A DNA stretch of 9,745 nucleotides from Bacteroidales bacterium (GTDB lineage: Bacteria; Bacteroidota; Bacteroidia; Bacteroidales; UBA4181). A program made the translations under genes and the position numbers. The DNA lies in NCBI GenBank assembly GCA_031260845.1, contig JAISKR010000006.1, positions 1-9,745 of the forward strand, written 5' to 3'. Shown here one piece after another: positions 1-6,778 of this stretch; position 1 is the stretch's first letter, and the number at the start of each line of letters is the position of its first letter. The notes beneath the pieces were generated by a model, which worked only from the letters and a program-made list of their open reading frames with translations, was not told the origin of the DNA and did no database searches.

Positions 1-77
1 CCTGCGGTCGAGCATTTTAAATTTTTCTTTAATGTGGTAAAATCAAGCACAATTATTAGAAGACAATTGAAAAATTA

Positions 78-1712
78 TCAATTCAAATTGGATTTGCTGT
101 ACGTCAAATCGAGGGCGTCGTAATGTTTAACCGTACCATTTTTAAGACGTTTTTTGAAATCGTCGTAATTTTTCCCTTCCTTGTTGGTCCACACCGCTTC
201 CGACAAAGCCGCCATTCGCGGCAACAGCATATATTCCACACCGGTGCGTGTCGGGATATATTCTGTCCACAAGTTGGCTTGACCGCCCAGAATGTGTTTC
301 GCTTCCTCGGCGGTGAGTTGTGCGGGAGTCGGGTCGAATGAATACACCTTTTCGAGCGGGAGAAAGCCGCCAATCGCCAGAGGTTCGGACTTTTTGTCTT
401 CCGACTGGTAATAATCCAAATAGCAGAACGAGGTAGGCGTCATAATCACGTCGTGCCCTTGCTTTGCGGCTGCTATGCCACCTTCTTCACCGCGCCACGA
501 CATTACAGTAGCGTTGTCAGCCAGTCCGCCTTCCAGAATTTCGTCCCATCCAACGATGCTGCGACCTTTGGAACTAACGAATTTCTCGATGCGCGAAATG
601 AAATAACTCTGCAAGGCGTGTTCGTCTTTCAATCCCAATTCTTTAATCTTCGTTTGGCAGTGATGGCAACGTTCCCAGCGTACTTTCGGACATTCGTCGC
701 CGCCAATATGAATGTATTTGCTTGGAAACAAAGCGATTACTTCGGAAAGCACGTCTTCCAGAAACCGGAAAGTTTCGTCTTTCGGGCAAAAAACGTCGTT
801 GAAGACGCCCCAAAGACCGGAAACTTCAAAAGGACCACCTGTGCACGAAAATTCGGGATAAGCCGTCAACGCCGCCATTGCGTGTCCGGGCAACTCTATT
901 TCGGGAATGACGGTGATGAACTTGCTTTTTGCATAAGCCACCACCTCTTTGATTTCCTCTTGCTTGTAATAGCCGCCGTAGCGCTGTTGCTGATACTTGC
1001 GACCGGTTTCGGTGTAACTTCCGATGAGGGTACGGTCGCGCCAAGCGCTTATTTCGGACAGTTTCGGATATTTTTTTATCTCAATGCGCCATCCTTGGTC
1101 GTCTGTCAGATGCCAGTGAAAGGTGTTGATTTTGTGAAAAGCCAACAAGTCAATGTAATGTTTCACGTCTTTCACGGTAGAAAAATGACGGCTTACGTCA
1201 AGCAGAATGCCGCGGTAAGCATAGCGAGGCGCATCGTCAATTTCGGCGCAGGGAACAGCCATTTCCAGCGTTGCAGGCGGCGCCTGATTCTTTTCTATTT
1301 CGGGCGGCAGCAATTGACGGAGGGTTTGCATCGCATAGAAAACACCCGGCGCAGCCCCAGCCTCAATTTCTATTCGAGTCTTCAATATTTTGAGTTTATA
1401 GGCTTCTTTATTGGTCATAGCCGGATTCAATTTGATGAAAATCGTGTTATCCGCCGGTTTCATGTTTTCCGTTGCCTTTTCTGTCTTCAAATGCCATACT
1501 TTGGTAAGCAGAAACCTTTCCTGCAATGCAAATACTGCATTTTGCAGGTCTTGCGTTTCTTCGGGCACTATAATTCGAGTATCGTTGTTAAACACAAATT
1601 TCCCTTGTTGTGCCTTTAATTTCACAGGTTTAGGAACAATGTTGTACGAATTTTGAGCAAAACTTGCAAAACTAAGAGTGCAAATCAGCGAAGTAATTAT
1701 TAACTTATTCAT
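78..1712 (-). CDS. Secreted beta-N-acetylhexosaminidase, GH20 family
   Basis: The 544-residue product should hydrolyse terminal non-reducing beta-linked GlcNAc/GalNAc from glycans outside the cytoplasm. A type I signal peptide is visible: a hydrophobic stretch over residues 4-18 with probable cleavage after Ala19 (SFA before Gln20). A GH20b-like N-terminal alpha/beta domain spans roughly residues 22-155, followed by the GH20 barrel at about 158-512. Family motifs are intact: HWHLTDDQGWRIEIKKYP, the catalytic pair Asp339-Glu340 in HIGGDECPKVRW, GWDEILEGG, MSWRGEEGG and GGQANLWTEYI. Catalysis in this family is substrate-assisted, with the Asp orienting the N-acetyl group and the Glu acting as acid/base. 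Length suits a two-domain GH20 with no C-terminal add-on. The start at 1712 gives a proper signal peptide and sits about 30 bases from a -7 promoter match. The gene is divergent from the GH92 gene. Linkage specificity cannot be read from the sequence. Confidence 0.95.
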   Translation of the reverse strand: MNKLIITSLICTLSFASFAQNSYNIVPKPVKLKAQQGKFVFNNDTRIIVPEETQDLQNAVFALQERFLLTKVWHLKTEKATENMKPADNTIFIKLNPAMTNKEAYKLKILKTRIEIEAGAAPGVFYAMQTLRQLLPPEIEKNQAPPATLEMAVPCAEIDDAPRYAYRGILLDVSRHFSTVKDVKHYIDLLAFHKINTFHWHLTDDQGWRIEIKKYPKLSEISAWRDRTLIGSYTETGRKYQQQRYGGYYKQEEIKEVVAYAKSKFITVIPEIELPGHAMAALTAYPEFSCTGGPFEVSGLWGVFNDVFCPKDETFRFLEDVLSEVIALFPSKYIHIGGDECPKVRWERCHHCQTKIKELGLKDEHALQSYFISRIEKFVSSKGRSIVGWDEILEGGLADNATVMSWRGEEGGIAAAKQGHDVIMTPTSFCYLDYYQSEDKKSEPLAIGGFLPLEKVYSFDPTPAQLTAEEAKHILGGQANLWTEYIPTRTGVEYMLLPRMAALSEAVWTNKEGKNYDDFKKRLKNGTVKHYDALDLTYSKSNLN

Positions 1713-1743
1713 TTTCAGTAATGTTTATTTTTTTATGATAATG

Positions 1744-1751
1744 CAAATGTA
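1744..1751 (-). promoter_or_regulatory. Putative -7 element for the GH20 gene
   Basis: Read on the minus strand these bases are TACATTTG, an exact match to the Bacteroidetes sigma-ABfr -7 consensus TAnnTTTG. The 3' end of the box is about 31 bases ahead of the GH20 start codon, implying a leader of roughly 25 bases. I could not find a clear -33 TTTG at the expected distance, so the call rests on the -7 box and its position. Confidence 0.5.
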
Positions 1752-1781
1752 AAAAAATAATTTTAATTACCGGAATAATTG

Positions 1782-1789
1782 TAAATTTG
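1782..1789 (+). promoter_or_regulatory. Putative -7 element for the GH92-phosphatase-MCE unit
   Basis: The bases read TAAATTTG, an exact match to the Bacteroidetes -7 consensus TAnnTTTG, and end 41 bases before the GH92 start codon. No strong -33 TTTG is visible; the expected position is AT-rich. Only 30 bases separate this box from the opposing one for the GH20 gene, so the two upstream promoter regions must overlap. The short gaps downstream suggest this promoter serves all three plus-strand genes. Confidence 0.5.
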
Positions 1790-1830
1790 TCCCCTCATTT
1801 GTTTCATTCTATATTTATGTATATTTTAAA

Positions 1831-4170
1831 ATGATGACCGGAGTAAACAATATTTGCGCGATATTGATTTTATGTATTGGCGTATTGGCTGGTTCTTGTT
1901 CACGCTCTCAAACGCCGATGGTGGCGGCTGCCGGACAGACGTATGAAACGGCTTCACCCGCAGACTGGGTAAATCCATTGATTGGAACGCAATCCAAGCA
2001 CAGTTTGTCCAATGGCAACGTATATCCTGCCATCGCTTTGCCGTGGGGAATGAACTTCTGGACGCCGCAAACCGGCAAAATGGGCGATGGCTGGGGTTAC
2101 ACCTACGACGCCGACAAAATTCGCGGCTTTAAACAGACGCATCAACCAAGCCCGTGGATTAACGATTACGGACAGTTTGCCATCATGCCCGTCACCGGCG
2201 AGCCTGTGTTTGAGCAAAACGCACGTGCAAGTTGGTTTTCGCACAAAGCGGAAGTCGCCAAGCCTTACTATTACAGCGTTTATCTGGCTGAGCACGACGT
2301 AGTAGCCGAAATTACGCCTACCGAGCGGGCTGCCATGTTTCGCTTCACCTTTCCCGAAACGGACAAAGCCAGCGTTGTCGTTGACGCTTTCGACAAAGGT
2401 TCTTACGTGAAAATCATTCCTGCCGAAAACAAAATCATCGGCTATACCACCAAAAACGGTGGCGGTGTGCCCGAAAATTTCAAAAACTATTTCGTGGTCG
2501 TTTTTGACAAGCCTTTTACCTACAAGGCGACGTCTAACGGCGAAAAACTGACGGCAGACCGGCTGGAATTACAGGCTGACCACACCGGCGCGGTGATTGG
2601 ATTTGCCACCCGCAAAGGCGAGAAGGTTCATGCACGTGTGGCTTCGTCGTTCATCAGCCACGAACAGGCGGAACTGAACCTGAAAGAGTTGGGCAACGAC
2701 AGTTTCCAGCAGGTACAAGACAAAGCCAAAAGCGTGTGGAACGAAACGCTGGGGCGGATTCAGGTAGAAGGCGCTACGGTTGACCGGTTGCGCACTTTCT
2801 ATTCCTGCTACTATCGCTCGGTGCTTTTCCCGCGCCGTCTGCACGAAATCGACGCCAAGGGGCAGGTGGTGCATTACAGTCCGTACAACGGAAAAGTGCT
2901 GCCCGGCTATATGTTCACCGACACAGGGTTTTGGGATACTTTCCGCAGTCTTTTCCCCTTTCTGAACTTGGTTTACCCGTCTATGAGCGCACAAATGCAG
3001 GAAGGACTTGCCAATGCGTATCTCGAAAGCGGTTTTCTGCCTGAATGGGCAAGCCCCGGACATCGCGACTGCATGGTCGGCAACAATTCCGCCTCTGTCG
3101 TGGCTGACGCCTACCTGAAAGGGGTACGCGGCTACGACATTGACAAATTGTGGGAAGCAGTGGTACATGGCGCCAATAACGTGCATCCGAAGGTCAATTC
3201 TACCGGAAGGCTCGGTCATGAGTATTACAACACGCTGGGATACGTTCCTTTTGACGTAAATATCAATGAAAATGCAGCCCGCACCCTCGAATATGCCTAC
3301 GACGACTGGTGTATCTACGAATTAGGCAAGGCTTTGAACCGCCCTGCCGAAGAAATTGACGTATTTGCCAAGCGCAGCCAAAACTACCGCAACATTTTCG
3401 ACAAGGAAAGCAAACTGATGCGCGGTCGCAATCAGGATGGCAGTTTCCAGTCGCCTTTCAATCCCTTTCAGTGGGGAGGCGCTTTCACCGAAGGATGCAG
3501 TTGGCACTACACATGGTCGGTGTTTCACGACGTGCAGGGGCTGATTGACCTGATGGGAGGCGCAAAGAATTTCAACGCCATGCTCGATTCGGTGTTCAAC
3601 GTGCCGCCTGTTTTCGACGAAAGTTATTACCGCTTTGTCATTCACGAAATTCGCGAAATGCAAATCATGAACATGGGCAATTATGCGCATGGCAACCAGC
3701 CGATTCAGCATACGATATACCTGTACAATTATTCGGGCGAACCGTGGAAAGCGCAGTATCGCTTGCGCGAGGTGATGGATAAACTGTATCTTCCCACGCC
3801 CGACGGCTATTGCGGCGATGAGGACAACGGACAGACCTCTGCATGGTATGTGTTCAGCGCTGCGCTCGGTTTTTATCCGGTTTGTCCGGGTTCGGGGCAG
3901 TATGTGCTGGGAAGCCCGCTCTTCCGCTCGGCAACCATCCAATTGGAAAACGGCAAAACCTTTACCATCAAGGCGCCCGAAAACAGCGAAAGCAATATCT
4001 ATGCGAACAGCCGGAAATTGAACGGTGCGGCTTATTCCGCCCTGTTCATCAACCATTCGGACATTCTCAAAGGCGGCGTTTTTGAATGGGAAATGGCGGT
4101 GCAACCCGATAAAACGGTTGTTTTCCAACAGGAAGACTTACCGTATTCATTTTCAACCCAAAAACAATAA
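1831..4170 (+). CDS. GH92 family lipoprotein with Gln at the catalytic-acid position
   Basis: A 779-residue GH92 protein; the family comprises Ca2+-dependent inverting exo-alpha-mannosidases. The N-terminus looks like a lipoprotein signal with a slightly atypical lipobox, LAGSC, and lipidated Cys23. The residues after it (SRSQT) lack the acidic surface-export signal, so the periplasmic face is as likely as the cell surface. The N-terminal beta-sandwich begins at WVNPLIGT (46-53). The (alpha/alpha)6 barrel carries TFYSCYYRS (322-330), DTGFWDTFR (364-372), a Trp406-to-Tyr428 block, and GDEDNGQTSAWYVFS (662-676). Asp663 and Asp665 match the base-site Asp pair known from Bt3990. The acid motif, normally G-N-E-P, is here G-N-Q-P (621-624), with Gln623 encoded by CAG at 3697-3699. 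In the mannosyl-phosphate-uncapping GH92 of Cellulosimicrobium the acid is likewise Gln, so the substrate may be a mannose-1-phosphate diester rather than a plain mannoside (inference). A single extra Ala occurs in SAALGFYPV (676-684). It heads a probable operon with the phosphatase. Confidence 0.93.
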   Translation: MMTGVNNICAILILCIGVLAGSCSRSQTPMVAAAGQTYETASPADWVNPLIGTQSKHSLSNGNVYPAIALPWGMNFWTPQTGKMGDGWGYTYDADKIRGFKQTHQPSPWINDYGQFAIMPVTGEPVFEQNARASWFSHKAEVAKPYYYSVYLAEHDVVAEITPTERAAMFRFTFPETDKASVVVDAFDKGSYVKIIPAENKIIGYTTKNGGGVPENFKNYFVVVFDKPFTYKATSNGEKLTADRLELQADHTGAVIGFATRKGEKVHARVASSFISHEQAELNLKELGNDSFQQVQDKAKSVWNETLGRIQVEGATVDRLRTFYSCYYRSVLFPRRLHEIDAKGQVVHYSPYNGKVLPGYMFTDTGFWDTFRSLFPFLNLVYPSMSAQMQEGLANAYLESGFLPEWASPGHRDCMVGNNSASVVADAYLKGVRGYDIDKLWEAVVHGANNVHPKVNSTGRLGHEYYNTLGYVPFDVNINENAARTLEYAYDDWCIYELGKALNRPAEEIDVFAKRSQNYRNIFDKESKLMRGRNQDGSFQSPFNPFQWGGAFTEGCSWHYTWSVFHDVQGLIDLMGGAKNFNAMLDSVFNVPPVFDESYYRFVIHEIREMQIMNMGNYAHGNQPIQHTIYLYNYSGEPWKAQYRLREVMDKLYLPTPDGYCGDEDNGQTSAWYVFSAALGFYPVCPGSGQYVLGSPLFRSATIQLENGKTFTIKAPENSESNIYANSRKLNGAAYSALFINHSDILKGGVFEWEMAVQPDKTVVFQQEDLPYSFSTQKQ

Positions 4171-4192
4171 ATTATATTAAATAAAAACAGTC

Positions 4193-5830
4193 ATGAAAAA
4201 ATTATTTTTTGCAGTATCCTTATTTTTATGTATCTTTACGGTATGGGGACAGGCAGAACAACCTGTCAAGCCGGTTAAAAACCTCATTGTGATGATTCCC
4301 GACGGCACGTCTATCGGTGTGGTGTCTGCCGCCCGCTGGTATCAGCGGTACAATCAACACATTAACAGCCTGAACATGGACCCGTTTCTATGCGGTTCGG
4401 TTACTACCTTCTGCGCTACTGCGCCCATCGGCGACTCTGCACCCACAACGTCGTGTTATATGACAGGCATACCGTCACAGGCTGGTTTTGTATCCACTTA
4501 CCCGCCGGTTACAGGGCAGGAAATCATTCCGCTTGACGCCACGAAGGCATATCAACCGTTGGCAACAGTATTGGAAGCAGCAAAAATCCTGCAAAATAAA
4601 GCAACCGGCTTGGTAGTTACCTGCGAATTTCCCCACGCTACGCCGGCAGACTGCTCTTCCCACAGTTACAGTCGCGGAAATTACAAATGGATTGCCCCGC
4701 AGATGGCTCACAATGTTGACGTCATGTTCGGCGGCGGCAATGGGGAAATTACAGACGACATCCGCAACTTTTTCAATGCCAAAGGCACAACATTGATTCA
4801 GAACGATATAGAGAAATTCAGAAATTATAATTCCGGCGGCAAAGTATGGGCTTTGTGGGAAAATGGTGGACACCCTTTCGATATTGACAGAGACCCCGCC
4901 AAAATACCGTCGTTGGATGAAATGACGAAAAAGGCGCTTGACCAACTTTCCCAAAATCCAAACGGCTTTTTCCTGATGGTGGAAGGCAGCGAGGTTGACC
5001 ATGCCGCACACGCCAACGACGCCGTGGGTTGCATCACCGAGTTCCTCGCTTTCGACAAGGCTGTGGGCGTTGCACTCGAATTTGCCAAGCGAAACGGCGA
5101 AACGGCTATCGTTATTCTGCCCGACCACGGCAACAGCGGATTTACCATAGGACGCAGAGGTTGCGGCGGCTCAGGTTCCACAGTGGAAAATTTATTCGGC
5201 ACGGTTTCCAAATACAAAAGAACAGCGAGAGGGCTGGCAAGCATTCTCAAAGAGGTGAAGCCCGACCAAATTGCAACTGTTTTCAAACAATATACAGACC
5301 TTGAACTTACTGACGAAGAATTGCAACTTGTCCTGAAATCAAAGGATTACAAGCAAGGCGGCGACTACACACAAGCCAGCGACGCACAGGATTTGTCATC
5401 CAATTTGAAGGACATTATGAACGGCAGAACCTGCTTTGGTTTCACGTCAGGTGGACACACAGCCGAAGAGGTTTTTCTGGCTGTTTACCATCCGCAAAAC
5501 ACCCCGCTCATGGGGCAGCACACCAATGTGGAAGTCAATCAATACCTTTGTAAGTTATTGGATTTCAATACTTCCTTACCCGACCTGACGGCGAAAATCT
5601 TTGCCAAACACAGCGACGTGCTCAAAGGTTATTCCTATTCCATCGACGCAAAGGGCGATTTAGCGGTGCTGACCGTGAAAAAAGGCAAGAATACGCTTGT
5701 TCTGCGTGCTTCCAATTCGGTGGCGTATCTGAATAAAAAACCGGTGGACTTGGGTTCTGTCGTCGTTTATGTGGACAAAACAGACACCTTTTACCTGCCG
5801 GCAGATTTACTGTCAAAAGTGAAATTATAA
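4193..5830 (+). CDS. Secreted alkaline phosphatase (PhoA superfamily)
   Basis: A 545-residue metal-dependent phosphomonoesterase, expected to release inorganic phosphate from phosphate esters in the periplasm or outside the cell. The signal peptide is clear (MKK plus a hydrophobic core to about residue 18), with likely cleavage after Gly19 to leave an N-terminal Gln. Aligned by eye to E. coli PhoA, the active site appears complete: Asp37 in MIPDGTS; the nucleophile Ser82 in GDSAPTTSCYMTG, equivalent to Ser102; His148-Thr150 in PHATPA; Glu264, Asp269 and His273 in MVEGSEVDHAAHAND; Asp311-His312 in LPDHGNSG; and His422 in GGHTAEE. After about residue 470 a small beta-rich C-terminal extension contains LNKKPVDLGS and FYLPADLL, resembling a copper-amine-oxidase-N-type stalk domain; this assignment is tentative. 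It lies 22 bases after the GH92 gene, with an A-rich rather than Shine-Dalgarno leader. The pairing suggests it dephosphorylates sugars exposed by GH92, but general phosphate scavenging is also possible. Confidence 0.93.
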   Translation: MKKLFFAVSLFLCIFTVWGQAEQPVKPVKNLIVMIPDGTSIGVVSAARWYQRYNQHINSLNMDPFLCGSVTTFCATAPIGDSAPTTSCYMTGIPSQAGFVSTYPPVTGQEIIPLDATKAYQPLATVLEAAKILQNKATGLVVTCEFPHATPADCSSHSYSRGNYKWIAPQMAHNVDVMFGGGNGEITDDIRNFFNAKGTTLIQNDIEKFRNYNSGGKVWALWENGGHPFDIDRDPAKIPSLDEMTKKALDQLSQNPNGFFLMVEGSEVDHAAHANDAVGCITEFLAFDKAVGVALEFAKRNGETAIVILPDHGNSGFTIGRRGCGGSGSTVENLFGTVSKYKRTARGLASILKEVKPDQIATVFKQYTDLELTDEELQLVLKSKDYKQGGDYTQASDAQDLSSNLKDIMNGRTCFGFTSGGHTAEEVFLAVYHPQNTPLMGQHTNVEVNQYLCKLLDFNTSLPDLTAKIFAKHSDVLKGYSYSIDAKGDLAVLTVKKGKNTLVLRASNSVAYLNKKPVDLGSVVVYVDKTDTFYLPADLLSKVKL

Positions 5831-5845
5831 AATAACATTTTTTCA

Positions 5846-6769
5846 ATGAAATTTAAAAAAGAAATCAAGATAGGCGTCATTGTAACAGTCATTATCGTTC
5901 TGTTTATCGTGGGGTTTAATTTCCTGAAAGGGAAGAATTTATTCTCGTCATACAATTACTACATGGTTAAATATGCCAATGTAGAGGGTTTGCAGCCGTC
6001 AAATCCGGTCAATGTAAACGGTTTCGCCGTAGGTCTGGTCACCGATATAAGATTTTCATCGGAAAGATTGGACAGTTTGACGGTAACAATAGGCGTGCAG
6101 AAAAAACTCAAATTACCTGTCAATACGATTGCGCAGGTAAACAGCGGATTGATGGGCGATAAAACCGTTGCGCTTCTTTTGGGTACCGACAGTCAGATTG
6201 TAAAAAACGGCGGTTATCTGAAAGGAACCATCGCACCCGGCTTGGTTGACGGTCTGAGCAAAGGTGTTGAAGACATTGCACAAAAAGCGGCAACTACGCT
6301 GGATTCGATAAATCTGGCGCTGCATACCTTTCAGCAAATTTTTGACGCCGACACGCAGGACAATATCCACAAGATTGTAGCCAATGTGGAACAGTTAGTG
6401 GCTTCGGAACGGCGAAAAATAAGCGTGATACTGAGCAATTTCGAATCTGTGTCGGGCAATCTGAAACAGAGCAATGAGGAAATCGGCAAATTAATCAATA
6501 ACCTTAGCGCTTTTTCAGGCACATTGGCAGCCTCAGACGTGAAAACGACCATCGACAACGCCAACAAGAGCCTTGCCAACCTGCAAACCCTGCTGGAAGG
6601 CATCAACAACGGCGAAGGCACATTGGGACAGTTGGCACGCAACGATTCTGCATACGTTTATCTTCAACGCTCGCTCTATGACTTGGATAAACTGTTGATT
6701 GACCTTCGCGAGCATCCGAAGGATTACGTGCATTTTTCCCTTTTCGGGAAAAAATCCGAAAAAAAATGA
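5846..6769 (+). CDS. MlaD/MCE-domain membrane-anchored lipid-transport protein
   Basis: A 307-residue protein with a short cytoplasmic N-terminus (MKFKKEIK), one transmembrane helix at residues 9-27, and a single MCE domain at about 36-116 (YANVEGLQPSNPVNVNGFAVG, then SGLMGDKTVALLLG). A long helical, Asn/Leu/Ser-rich segment follows (about 135-290), ending in the family-typical DYVHFSLFGKK. MCE proteins are the periplasmic, lipid-binding subunits of Mla/Mce ABC transporters that move phospholipids between the inner and outer membranes; the helical tail is thought to form or line a tunnel in oligomers. No permease or ATPase subunit is present in the window. The gene starts 15 bases after the phosphatase stop, with no room for a clear promoter, so it is probably co-transcribed. 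In other Bacteroidales I recall this gene following an N-acetylmuramoyl-L-alanine amidase, which is not seen here. It converges on mutS with 9 bases between stops. Confidence 0.9.
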   Translation: MKFKKEIKIGVIVTVIIVLFIVGFNFLKGKNLFSSYNYYMVKYANVEGLQPSNPVNVNGFAVGLVTDIRFSSERLDSLTVTIGVQKKLKLPVNTIAQVNSGLMGDKTVALLLGTDSQIVKNGGYLKGTIAPGLVDGLSKGVEDIAQKAATTLDSINLALHTFQQIFDADTQDNIHKIVANVEQLVASERRKISVILSNFESVSGNLKQSNEEIGKLINNLSAFSGTLAASDVKTTIDNANKSLANLQTLLEGINNGEGTLGQLARNDSAYVYLQRSLYDLDKLLIDLREHPKDYVHFSLFGKKSEKK

Positions 6770-6778
6770 GCGGGGTAT

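Noticed and set aside
1..77. Possible gene ends at the left edge: an open plus-strand frame from base 1 to 122, and a minus-strand ATG at 15-13 starting MLDRR
   Set aside because: The plus frame would overlap the 3' end of the GH20 gene and has no recognisable motif. The minus frame has only five codons in the window. Either could be real but neither can be supported.
453..1619. A 388-codon open frame on the plus strand opposite the GH20 gene
   Set aside because: It is fully antisense to a gene with intact family motifs, its translation has no recognisable domain and an odd Phe/Arg/Cys-rich composition, and it has no promoter or leader. It is a shadow of GH20 codon usage.
2569..4128. Two long minus-strand open frames opposite the GH92 gene (2569-3219 and 3322-4128)
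   Set aside because: Both lie wholly inside a confident gene, have no recognisable domains, and are explained by its codon composition.
6733..6753. Hairpin TTTTTCCC-loop-GGGAAAAA near the end of the MCE gene as a terminator between the converging genes
   Set aside because: No T-tract follows it in either direction, the stem is mostly A:T, and the sequence is needed to encode the conserved FSLFGKK tail. The inverted repeat is probably incidental.
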